From an uncultured Flavobacteriales bacterium (GTDB lineage Bacteria; Bacteroidota; Bacteroidia; Flavobacteriales_G; Salibacteraceae), in assembly GCA_943788725.1 (NCBI GenBank), contig CALSRJ010000001.1, forward strand, positions 618,861-682,860: a stretch of 64,000 bases of DNA, read 5' to 3'. Position numbers and translations under genes: made by a program. Below are positions 1 to 8,051 of the stretch, one piece after another; the first letter of the stretch is position 1, and each line of letters starts with the position of its first letter. The notes beneath the pieces are model-generated. The model did no database searches, was not told where the DNA came from, and saw nothing but the letters and a program-made list of their open reading frames with translations.

Positions 1-755
1 TCCAGGATCAGTCCTACGGGACAGTGATCGCTGCCTTCCATATCGTTGAGGATTACAGCGTCCTTCAGCCGTCCTTTGAGCTGTTGGCTGGCCAAGAAAT
101 AATCGATCCGCCATCCAATGTTTCTGGCGCGCGCATTGGCCCGGAAACTCCACCAGCTGAACTTCTCTTCTTCCGGATAGAAATGACGAAACGTGTCGAT
201 GAAGCCAGCACCTAGTAGTGCATCCATACCGTCTATCTCTGTTTGGGTGTACCCAGGCGTCTTGTTGTAATTTGATTTATCGTTTTTGATGTCGATAGGT
301 CGGTGGGCAACGTTGAGGTCGCCACAGATAACGACCGGTTTAGCGGCTTCCAATCCTTGGATGTACGCCTTGAAATCAATGTCCCATTGAGCGCGGTAAT
401 CGAGTCGAGCCAGGCCATTTTGCGAATTGGGCGTATAGACCGTTACCAACCAAAAGTCATCGTATTCCGCCGCTAACACTCGGCCTTCTTTGTCGTGTTG
501 CGCTATGCCCATATCAGCCACCACCTGCTTGGGCTCAGCCTTACTCAAGATCGCGGTTCCCGAATATCCCTTCTTCTCTGCACTGTTGCTGTATATGTGG
601 TAGTCCATTCCGAAGAGGGTCTCCCTCACTTGCTCGTCTTGCGCCTTGGTCTCTTGCAGGCAAAGTACGTCAGGGCTCATTTCTTCTACCTTCTCAAAAA
701 ATCCTTTCCCTGCAGCAGCCCGCACCCCATTCACATTCCACGATAACAATTTCAT
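1..755 (-). CDS. xth: Exodeoxyribonuclease III, 3' end cut by window edge
   Basis: The minus-strand frame opens at ATG 755 and stays open to base 1, giving about 251 residues, nearly the family's full length (roughly 250-270). It begins MKLLSWNVNGVR, the usual exonuclease III start. It carries the LQETK metal-binding motif, GYSGTAI, GDLNVAH, and close to the edge SDHCPVG, which holds the catalytic Asp-His pair. The enzyme is a Mg-dependent AP endonuclease and 3'-5' exonuclease of base-excision repair in the cytoplasm. No frame break is seen. Only the last few residues and the stop lie outside the window. The adjacent plus-strand gene diverges, so this gene starts its own transcript near 755-800. 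Confidence 0.95.
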   Translation of the reverse strand, partial: MKLLSWNVNGVRAAAGKGFFEKVEEMSPDVLCLQETKAQDEQVRETLFGMDYHIYSNSAEKKGYSGTAILSKAEPKQVVADMGIAQHDKEGRVLAAEYDDFWLVTVYTPNSQNGLARLDYRAQWDIDFKAYIQGLEAAKPVVICGDLNVAHRPIDIKNDKSNYNKTPGYTQTEIDGMDALLGAGFIDTFRHFYPEEEKFSWWSFRANARARNIGWRIDYFLASQQLKGRLKDAVILNDMEGSDHCPVGLIL

Positions 756-866
756 GTCCTTCAATTTGGCGTAAATGTAGGATGTCTGCATGTCCTTGCC
801 AACTCATTGGCTTCCACAACCGTCAATTCAAATAGAATTCGGAGACTTGCACTACAAATGCGCATC

Positions 867-1730
867 ATGAAACTACCATTGACCCTACTCATCCTCTGCT
901 TGGCATCCATGACTTTTGGACAAAGTGTAGTGCACGAAGTAGGCATCGCCCAATCCAACGATGACGTTGAGCAAGAAGGCGATTTTGTATCACTGAACGA
1001 TCTCGAACTCGACCTAGGCTGGAATCAAGGTGAGGAAAGCAAGATTGGACTGATCTTTCGCAATGCGAACATCGATCCCGGAGCAAGCATCGATTCGGCA
1101 TACTTGCGCCTTATGCTTCAAAGCGCGCTAAGCGACTCCCTTACGGTGAGCATTCATCTGGAGTCGGAGCCCTTTCCATTAAAATACGCAGACACCATCG
1201 GCATTGATGAAGGGAGATCCTATGTCTCAACCATCGTGGAGTGGACCCTTGCCCCAGCAACAGCTGGAACCGTGGTAAAATCCCCAGATCTCAGTACACT
1301 GATCCAAGAAGGCATTGCTTTGCAAAACTGGGGACCAAGTTCAGGCCTCAATTTTCTTTTGACCCCCAACACGATCGACGATTCCGTGTATCTAGAAGCA
1401 GAGTTCTTTTCGTTCGATCAGAATGATCCAACGCGCCGCCCGCGCCTTTTCATCGAATTGGATGGAAGTTTCATCAACGGCATAGCCGCCTCTGCTCCAT
1501 CCTCAGCGAACGTTGTTGTCTTTCCCAATCCGAGTGCTGGACTTGTAACGATCAACGCTTCAAGCGCCATCAAATCGCTTACGTTGCGTGACACACAGGG
1601 GCGAGTGGTATACTTTCGACAGGGATTGCATTCCGTTCAGGAAAACCTGACCGTAGAAGCACCTGGCATCTATTTTCTGGAAGCAGTATCGGAAAACGGA
1701 AGAGAAGTAAAACGCCTGATCGTTCGGTAG
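867..1730 (+). CDS. Secreted protein with T9SS C-terminal sorting domain
   Basis: I place the start at ATG 867, because MKLPLTLLILCLASMTFG followed by Q is a clean signal peptide; ATGs at 807 and 858 would add a non-hydrophobic head. Residues ~20-200 form a beta-rich domain with a loose resemblance to DNRLRE-type cell-surface domains (tentative). The last ~75 residues are a type A T9SS sorting domain: VFPNPSAG, then a conserved GIYFLEAV strand and a final KRLIVR. Such proteins cross the inner membrane by Sec and the outer membrane by T9SS, then are released or anchored at the surface. The function of the main domain is unknown. The next gene is convergent and ends 2 bp away. Confidence 0.8.
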   Translation: MKLPLTLLILCLASMTFGQSVVHEVGIAQSNDDVEQEGDFVSLNDLELDLGWNQGEESKIGLIFRNANIDPGASIDSAYLRLMLQSALSDSLTVSIHLESEPFPLKYADTIGIDEGRSYVSTIVEWTLAPATAGTVVKSPDLSTLIQEGIALQNWGPSSGLNFLLTPNTIDDSVYLEAEFFSFDQNDPTRRPRLFIELDGSFINGIAASAPSSANVVVFPNPSAGLVTINASSAIKSLTLRDTQGRVVYFRQGLHSVQENLTVEAPGIYFLEAVSENGREVKRLIVR

Positions 1731-1732
1731 GC

Positions 1733-2728
1733 TTATTCGGAAACGGAAAGCCGCAATTGTTGGAACTTTGCGCCGTCTTTGATGGATAGCATGTACACAC
1801 CCGGCGACAAAGATGCTTCGCGCACATCAAAGCTGAAGAGCGGCGCAGAAATCCTATCGTACTGATACACCAACCTACCGTCCAACGAATAAACGCCGAG
1901 GGAAACTCGATCCGTTTGAGCATCCATGAAAAGGTTGACGTTACCGCTCGAAGGGTTTGGATATACCTGAGCCCGCTTCAATGGATCTGCGCTATCGGAA
2001 AAGTCCAGTTCAGTCATGCCGACGGAGCGCGTGTCGCCATTGTAGTCGGTTTGATCCAGACGAAACAAGGTGTTGGTGGGAAAAACCTCGTGAACAACCA
2101 CTTCGTAGGCCTGGATTACCGAAGAGTTTCCGGCGCCAGATTGCATGTAAATCTCATTCCAGGCAACACCATCATTTGAAGTGAAGAGGGTAAAGAAGTC
2201 GTTGTCGACCTCCGATGCCGTTTTCCACTTGAATACCGTCTGCCCTTCTGCGTAAGAAGCGTCGAAAGACATCAATTCTATGGGAAGTATATATCCACCG
2301 TAGGCAATAGGGCCAGTCAACGGATTGATACCACCAGCCGACCATACGGTGGAGCCACAAATACTTACCAAGGTTGAACTTCCTCCTCCAGATCCTACTT
2401 TCCGAACCACCCCCCCGCTTTGCACACTGAGCAAAGATCCACAGGGTAGATCTACCTTATTTCCATTGGTAAACGTCAGCGTACCATACACGTCAATAGC
2501 CATGGTTGATCCACAGGCGCTAAAATTATATTGAGCGGAAACGGTGATTTCATGGGAGGATGAAACCCGAATGGTATCACCACAAGCCGGCAACCGATTG
2601 GTTCCGTCGCACGACCACCGCGCAGCACTGTTCCAGTCCCCTGTACTCAGAGAAACACAAGTCTGGGCGTTCATTTCAAATGACAACGCCCCAAACAGAA
2701 CCACCAAGAAAGCACGCGTGAAATACAC
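1733..2728 (-). CDS. Secreted T9SS cargo protein, Cys-containing beta-rich N-terminus
   Basis: The 331-residue protein starts MYFTRAFLVVLFGALSF and is cleaved after a NAQ-type site. Residues ~22-130 look like a right-handed beta or G8-like region (DWNSAARWSCDG, then Gly/Ser-rich strands with paired Cys). A linker module (LPIELMSFDA, WKTASEVDNDFFTLF) follows; this module is very common just before the sorting domain in Bacteroidota surface proteins. The C-terminus (VYPNPSSGNV, LSPGVYMLSI) is a type A sorting domain. A -7 like box on the minus strand (2754-2747) lies 19 bp upstream of the start. The ligand or substrate is unknown. Confidence 0.8.
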   Translation of the reverse strand: MYFTRAFLVVLFGALSFEMNAQTCVSLSTGDWNSAARWSCDGTNRLPACGDTIRVSSSHEITVSAQYNFSACGSTMAIDVYGTLTFTNGNKVDLPCGSLLSVQSGGVVRKVGSGGGSSTLVSICGSTVWSAGGINPLTGPIAYGGYILPIELMSFDASYAEGQTVFKWKTASEVDNDFFTLFTSNDGVAWNEIYMQSGAGNSSVIQAYEVVVHEVFPTNTLFRLDQTDYNGDTRSVGMTELDFSDSADPLKRAQVYPNPSSGNVNLFMDAQTDRVSLGVYSLDGRLVYQYDRISAPLFSFDVREASLSPGVYMLSIKDGAKFQQLRLSVSE

Positions 2729-2746
2729 TTATCTTAATATTGCTGC

Positions 2747-2754
2747 AAAAGTAG
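2747..2754 (-). promoter_or_regulatory. Candidate Bacteroidota -7 promoter box
   Basis: On the minus strand the sequence reads TACTTTTG, a match to the phylum consensus TAnnTTTG, 19 bp before the ATG at 2728. No clear -33 TTTG was found at the expected spacing, so this is a single-element match. Confidence 0.4.
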
Positions 2755-2806
2755 AGGTTTGACTTTATTCACTTCCCTTGGTTTACGAACACCCTAACAT
2801 TAAGTT

Positions 2807-3370
2807 TTGTTCCCGACGTACTTTAAACTAGGTCTAACCCACATCCTAGATTTCCAGGGTGTTGACCACATGTTGTTCCTAGCGGTCCTCATCGCCGGAT
2901 TCAAATGGAATGAGTGGAAATTCATGCTGTGGACAATCACGGCCTTCACGCTCGGGCACTCACTCACCCTCGCCATCACTGTCTTAAACGGTCCTATCAT
3001 CGAATCGAAATGGGTGGAGTTTTTGATTCCGCTCACGATTTTCTCTGCGGCCCTCAGTAATTTGATTTGGAAACGACGGCAGGCAGGCGCAGCTGCTAGC
3101 ATCACCACCTTCTTCGGACTCATTCACGGGATGGGATTTGCTGGTTACTTGAGCGCCTTGCTTCCTGCTAAGAGCGAATTATGGCAGCCGTTGCTTTTTT
3201 TCAACCTAGGCGTAGAAGCCGGTCAACTGATCTTTGCATCCCTGCTGCTCGCACTTTTATTCATCACACGGTCCGCGTCAAAATCCGCTGTCCGAATCGC
3301 ACAAATTTCACTTTCTGTTGTTGGATTGGTGATATCCCTATTTTTAGCCATCACAAATTGGTTTTCTTAA
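2807..3370 (+). CDS. HupE/UreJ-family membrane protein
   Basis: This is a 187-residue polytopic membrane protein of the HupE/UreJ_2 type, with about six hydrophobic segments. It contains the family pattern GLTHILDFQGVDH near the N-terminus, FTLGHSLTLA around residue 50 and FGLIHGMGFAG around residue 105, whose His residues are proposed metal ligands. The start is TTG 2807: an in-frame stop lies at 2801, and the family signature begins only ~10 residues in, so a later ATG would delete it. HupE/UreJ proteins are linked to nickel or cobalt handling, but no hydrogenase or urease gene is nearby. The stop codon overlaps the start of the M1 peptidase (TAATG), so the two are translationally coupled. 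Confidence 0.85.
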   Translation: MFPTYFKLGLTHILDFQGVDHMLFLAVLIAGFKWNEWKFMLWTITAFTLGHSLTLAITVLNGPIIESKWVEFLIPLTIFSAALSNLIWKRRQAGAAASITTFFGLIHGMGFAGYLSALLPAKSELWQPLLFFNLGVEAGQLIFASLLLALLFITRSASKSAVRIAQISLSVVGLVISLFLAITNWFS

Positions 3371-5659
3371 TGAAACGTAGCTTCACCATCCTACTCGTCG
3401 CGTGTTCAGTTGTCACTTTTGGACAGAATAAATTCGCACAACTCGGCACAGATTTACCAACGCCTAACGTCTATAGAACAGCCTCAGGAGCTCCTGGTCA
3501 TGCTTACTATCAGCAAAAGGCCGATTACGAAATCGATGTTCGCATTGACGACAAAACCCAACGCATCGATGGCAAGGAAACCATTACCTACACCAACAAC
3601 TCGCCAGACGCGCTTTCTTATCTATGGATCCAGCTGGATCAAAACATGCGCGCCCAGGACTCGGATACGAAGAAGATCCGGCAAATGAACCTTGAAGAAG
3701 GAGCTAGCTACGATGACATCAAGGGCCTTCACAATGATTTCGACGGCGGATTCAAGCTGATGAAGGTGACCGACGCTGCGGGAAAAGACATTCCCTATAC
3801 AGTCGTAAAAACCATGATGCGGGTAGACATCCCAGCGCCCCTGAAAAGCGGCGAATCCTATTCTATGAAGATCGAATATTGGTACAACATCAACGACCGC
3901 ATGCAGATCGGCGGTCGCTCAGGATATGAGTATTTCGAAGACGAAGACAACTACCTCTACACCATCGCCCAGTTCTTCCCAAGGATGTGTGTGTACAACG
4001 AAGTAGAAGGATGGCAAAACAAGCAATTCCTCGGTCGTGGAGAGTTCACATTACCCTTTGGAGACTACAAGGTAAACATCACTGTACCAGATGATCACGT
4101 AGTTGGATCTACAGGAACACTTCAAAACGAAGAAAGACATCCTTACAGCGAAGCAAATGGAGCGCTTAAAGCAGGCGCGCACCGCCTCAAAACCGGTGAT
4201 GATCGTCAATCCTAAAGAAGCAGAAAAGGCAGAAAAAGGAAAGCCCAAAGGAGAAAAGACGTGGACCTTCCACGCCGAAAATGTCCGCGATTTCGCTTTC
4301 GCTTCCTCTCGAAAATTCATTTGGGATGCCATGGGTGTCGACATTGCCGGAAAGAACATTCTGTGCATGAGCTTCTATCCAAAAGAAGGGAATCCACTTT
4401 GGGAACAATACAGCACAGAAGTGGTAGCGCACACCATTCGCACCTACAGCAAGTTCACCATTCCATATCAGTACCCTGTAGCCATATCGGTACACACCAA
4501 TCGAATAGGCATGGAGTATCCAATGATTTGCTTCAACGGAGGACGCCCCGAAGAAGACGGAACCTACTCTGAAGGTACCAAGTACGGCATGTTAGGAGTG
4601 ATCATCCATGAAGTGGGACACAACTTCTTTCCCATGATCATCAACTCGGACGAACGCCAATGGACGTGGATGGATGAAGGCTTGAACACCTTTGTGCAGT
4701 ACCTCACCGAGGTGGAATGGGACCCCAACTATCCTTCTCGTCGCGGCAACCCTACCAAGATCGTCGACTACATGAAAGGAGATCCTGGAAACATCTCTCC
4801 GATCATGACCAACAGCGAGAGCATCTTCCAATTCGGCAACAACGCCTACGGAAAACCAGCTACTGCCTTGAACATTCTGCGCGAGACCATCTTGGGCCGT
4901 GAACTGTTCGATTTTGCCTTCAAGACTTACGCAGAGCGATGGGCCTACAAGCACCCGACGCCAGCAGATTTCTTCCGCACCATGGAGGACGCTTCCGGTG
5001 TTGACCTCGACTGGTTTTGGAGAGGCTGGTTCTACACTACAGATCCTGTTGACATCTCCATCGACGAGGTGGTACAGTACCACATTGATAGCAAAGATCC
5101 AGACAAAGAATTGGCGTTTGACCGCGCCCAAAACGAAGCGCAGCCCGCCTTTTTAGGAGAGCAAATAAACAGCAAAACCATTACTTCACCTGTAATAAAG
5201 CAAAAGCCTGAATTACAAGACTTTTACAACAATTGGGACCGATACGAACCCACCTCTTATGACCGCGATCAATACAAGAAAATGTTGGATGGATTGACGG
5301 ATGAAGAACGTGAAGTTTTGGGATACGACTGGAAGTACTACCAGATGAAATTCACGAACAAAGGAGGCCTTCCGATGCCTATCATTTTGGAGTTCATTTT
5401 CGAAGATGGATCGAAAGAGCGCCACTACATTCCAGCCGAGATTTGGAAGATGGATGACGTGCAAGTGAGCAAGGTTTTCTATTCGAAAAAAGAACTCAAA
5501 GAGGTCATCCTAGACCCCAACACCCAAACCGCAGATGTGGATCGCTCGGACAATTATTGGCCGGCAAAAACACCGCAAAGCAGGTTCGAGTTGTACAAGT
5601 ACCGAGGACGCTATTCCCGAGGCGATGCATTGAACCCGATGCAAAAGGCGAAGGAGTAG
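3370..5659 (+). CDS. M1-family metallopeptidase, secreted, one frame break
   Basis: A zinc aminopeptidase-like protein of about 762 residues after correction. It starts at ATG 3370 with signal peptide MKRSFTILLVACSVVTFG. The N-terminal beta-sandwich domain spans ~30-260. The catalytic domain holds HEVGH (~residue 413) and, downstream, WMDEGLNTF, giving the HExxH-(18)-E zinc site. The first part is read in one frame to about 4130 and the rest in the +1 frame; removing one base in the AACGAAGAAAGAC tract (4126-4138) restores a continuous M1 protein. This is probably a sequence indel rather than a biological frameshift. The protein is likely periplasmic or exported and processes peptides. Downstream lies a repeat-rich intergenic region. 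Confidence 0.85.
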
Positions 5660-5969
5660 CCGCCTTTGGCGGCGGGGATGGGAGATTGGTGATTGGTGAT
5701 TGGTGACTGGGGGTTGGTTGTGCTTTTCTGGCGACCAATTTCTATTAAAGCCCTTGTTCAGTTAACCAGAAAGGAGGCGTTGACGTGTACTACAACAAGC
5801 CCGAAGGGACTCCTGCGGGGCAACCTCAACTGCGAACTGCTGACTATTGACTATTGACTGCGCATTCAACCGGAACTCGAACTCCTCCTCTACCTGCTCT
5901 GATCACTATTCCCCACTCCTAGCTCCTAGCTCCTAGCTCCTAGCCCCTAGCTCCTAGCTTCTAACCCCA
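5659..5969. repeat. Composite heptad-repeat element with hairpin
   Basis: The 398-bp stretch between the M1 gene and lemA holds no gene. Directly after the stop codon a perfect hairpin GCCGCC-TTT-GGCGGC lies at 5659-5673. Three blocks of 7-bp period follow: GATTGGT x3 at 5684-5704 with a degenerate fourth copy; TGCGAAC, TGCTGAC, TATTGAC, TATTGAC at 5831-5858; and AGCTCCT-type heptamers (AGCTCCT x3, AGCCCCT, AGCTCCT, AGCTTCT) at 5921-5962. A second element of the same design lies near 10345-10465. The remaining sequence to 6000 shows nothing recognisable. Confidence 0.85.
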
Positions 5970-6004
5970 CAGCTCCTTCCCTGCCACTTTGTCCTAATCC
6001 GCGG

Positions 6005-6033
6005 TTTGGAACGATTTTGTTGCTCTACCTTGC
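6005..6033 (+). promoter_or_regulatory. Candidate promoter of the lemA-TPM operon
   Basis: TTTG at 6005-6008 is followed after 17 bp by TACCTTGC at 6026-6033, close to the Bacteroidota -33/-7 pair (TTTG, TAnnTTTG). The -7 box lacks one T of the consensus. It lies 25 bp before ATG 6058. Confidence 0.5.
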
Positions 6034-6057
6034 ACACAACAATTGAGTAACAAACAC

Positions 6058-6637
6058 ATGAAAACATTACGCATCCCTTTTTACCTCTCTATCCTAGCAG
6101 TCATCCTGTCATCTTGCGGGTACAACAACATGGTGGAGAAAGACGAGACCATCGGTCAGAAATGGGCCGACGTTCAAACCCAGTACCAACGCCGCTCTGA
6201 CCTGATCCCCAACTTGGTCAGCACCGTTAAAGGATACGCAGACTTTGAGCAAGCTACCCTCACAGGTGTAATCGAAGCGCGTTCCAAGGCTACGGGTGTC
6301 AACATCCAAGCGGATGACCTCACTCCAGAGAACATCGCCAAAGTTTCAAGCGGCGCAGTCGCAATTGAGCGGAGCCCTTTCTCGCCTCTTGGTTACCGTA
6401 GAGCGTTATCCTGAATTGAAGGCCAACCAGAACTTCCTCGAACTGCAGGCGCAGCTAGAAGGCACGGAAAACAGAATCTCTGTAGCGCGCCAAAAATTCA
6501 ACGAGGCGGTACAGGATTACAACTCCTACATCCGAAGCTTTCCACGCGTCATTTACGCGGGTTGGTTTGATTTTGAGAAGAAGGGCTATTTCGAGGCGGA
6601 CGCTGGAGCGGAGAACGCACCAAAAGTGGAGTTTTAA
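6058..6637 (+). CDS. lemA: LemA-family lipoprotein, one frame break
   Basis: The protein starts at ATG 6058 with a lipoprotein signal, LAVILSSC, so it is anchored by Cys. It carries LemA features: KWADVQTQYQRRSDLIPNLV early on and the conserved VERYPELKANQNF and YNSYIRSFP stretches later. The two halves lie in different frames. Removing one A from AAA at 6340-6342 changes IAKVSS into IAKFQAAQSQLSG and gives a 192-residue protein of normal family length. A homopolymer sequence error is the simplest explanation. Its stop overlaps the next ATG (TAATG, 6635-6639). LemA with TPM proteins is a recurrent operon, but the biochemical role of LemA is unresolved. Confidence 0.9.
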
Positions 6638-7080
6638 TGTTTGAAAAGCCCCCATTTACAAAGGACGAAGAGGCACGCATCTTAGCCGCTATAGCCGATG
6701 CGGAGAACAACACCTCCGGCGAGGTGCGCATCCACATCGAGCGCAAGTGTAAAAAGGATCCTTACGCAGAAGCGGTTGAGGTATTCGAGAAACTCGGCAT
6801 GACCAAGACCGAACAGCGCAATGGTGTTTTGATCCTGGTAGCGTTGGATGATCACAAGTTTGCCATCATTGGCGACGCAGGCATCAATGAAAAAGTACCC
6901 AAAGGCTTCTGGGACGAAACCAAGGAGCTGATGGTTGCACACTTCAAAGAAGGCCGCATCGTAGACGGCATCATCGAAGGCATCTCAGATGCCGGGCAAC
7001 AGCTCAAGCAGTACTTCCCTTATCAAAAGGACGATATAAACGAACTCAAGGACGACATCAGCTATGGGAAGGACAAGTAA
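6637..7080 (+). CDS. TPM-domain protein, cytoplasmic-type
   Basis: This 147-residue protein has a single TPM domain (TPM_phosphatase family) over most of its length and no signal peptide or membrane segment. Typical features are NNTSGEVRIHIE near residue 28, RNGVLILVA near 65 and FAIIGDAGINEKVP near 80. It is the middle gene of lemA-TPM-TPM. Its ATG overlaps the lemA stop, and its last 17 bp overlap the following gene, so the three are one transcription and translation unit. TPM domains in other bacteria and chloroplasts have been linked to phosphatase activity and photosystem repair; a specific role here cannot be read from the sequence. Confidence 0.88.
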   Translation: MFEKPPFTKDEEARILAAIADAENNTSGEVRIHIERKCKKDPYAEAVEVFEKLGMTKTEQRNGVLILVALDDHKFAIIGDAGINEKVPKGFWDETKELMVAHFKEGRIVDGIIEGISDAGQQLKQYFPYQKDDINELKDDISYGKDK

Positions 7081-7813
7081 CATTCTATTCACCGGCTTAT
7101 TGAGTCTGTTGTTGGCACTTCCTTCGTTGGCGAAGGAGGTTCCGCCTGCCCCAAAGCAACTGGTCAACGACTACGCAGGGGTCATGTCCGCTTCTGAAGT
7201 GCAGAACCTAGAAGCGAAACTCGTTGCTTACGACGAGCAGACCTCTACGCAAATCTCCATCGTTACGATTGCATCGCTGGACGGCGACGACCTGTTTGAC
7301 TACAGCCAGCGATTGGCAGAAGCCTGGGGCATTGGCGGTGGCGCGAACGACAACGGCGTACTTCTATTGATTGCAGTAGAAGAGCGCGGCATACGCATTC
7401 ACACAGGTCTAGGCACCGAAGGCGCCATTCCTGATGCGATTGCGAAGCGGATCATCGAGAACGAGATCAAGCCCCAATTCCGCGCGGGCGACTACTACGC
7501 TGGGTTGAACGCGGCTACGGAAGCCATGGTCAAAGCACTTGCGGGAGAATACAAGGCCGACCCCAAAGCGAAAGAGGGCGCTCCCTTACGCATCATTCCC
7601 CTCATCATCATGCTCTTGCTGTTCATCTTTTTCGTTCGCAGGAAGAAGTACACCGGCTACAGTCACTCCGGACGACGTCATTACGGCGGCGCATGGATCG
7701 GAGGTGGATTTGGCGGTGGAGGCGGCGGCGGCTTCGGCGGCGGCGGTGGTGGTGGATTCGGCGGTTTCGGCGGCGGCAGTTTTGGCGGCGGCGGCGCTAG
7801 TGGAGGTTGGTGA
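7064..7813 (+). CDS. TPM-domain membrane protein with Gly-rich tail
   Basis: A 249-residue exported TPM protein. It has a signal peptide (ILFTGLLSLLLALPSLA), then a TPM domain at ~30-150 (LVNDYAGVMS, DNGVLLLIAVEERGIRI, HTGLGTEGAIPD). A single membrane segment lies at ~179-193 (IIPLIIMLLLFIFFV). The ~50-residue C-terminal tail is almost entirely Gly and Phe. This is the standard YgcG-like layout, with the TPM domain in the periplasm and the Gly-rich tail probably facing the cytoplasm. It overlaps the preceding TPM gene by 17 bp. The tail DNA (7684-7810) is a GGC/GGT-rich low-complexity tract, where sequence errors would be easy to miss. Confidence 0.9.
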   Translation: MGRTSNILFTGLLSLLLALPSLAKEVPPAPKQLVNDYAGVMSASEVQNLEAKLVAYDEQTSTQISIVTIASLDGDDLFDYSQRLAEAWGIGGGANDNGVLLLIAVEERGIRIHTGLGTEGAIPDAIAKRIIENEIKPQFRAGDYYAGLNAATEAMVKALAGEYKADPKAKEGAPLRIIPLIIMLLLFIFFVRRKKYTGYSHSGRRHYGGAWIGGGFGGGGGGGFGGGGGGGFGGFGGGSFGGGGASGGW

Positions 7814-7830
7814 AGAAGTAAGTACGTTAC

Positions 7831-7885
7831 GAGGTACAAGGAATTAGGTACATGGCTGATTCACTTTTGAACGGCTCTGTACCTC
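7831..7885. repeat. Inverted repeat downstream of the TPM operon
   Basis: GAGGTACA at 7831-7838 is matched by TGTACCTC at 7878-7885, with a 39-bp loop containing a further AGGTACAT. The arms are short, there is no T-run, and no function is assigned. The rest of 7814-8051 shows nothing else clear. Confidence 0.35.
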
Positions 7886-8051
7886 ATTCCAAATTAAACA
7901 TCATTCTCCTCCTCTTCGCAGTAGTGAATTAATCACCTATATTAATGCGCCTAACTTGTTAAGGCTCATTTTCTATTTGATGAGCCTGCAATTAATAAGG
8001 CAGCCAACTGCCGCGAGACTATTTGCGTCTCTAAACTAATCTACGAATACT

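Noticed and set aside
4103-4215. Programmed ribosomal frameshift in the M1 peptidase
   Set aside because: No slippery heptamer or downstream pseudoknot is evident, and nearby genes have similar one-base breaks, which points to sequence errors.
5684-5962. Possible CRISPR array
   Set aside because: Units are 7 bp with no unique spacers of 25-40 bp, and no cas gene is in the window.
7539-7847. Plus-strand open frame of Ala/Val-rich sequence
   Set aside because: Frame-shifted reading of the Gly-rich tail of the second TPM protein.
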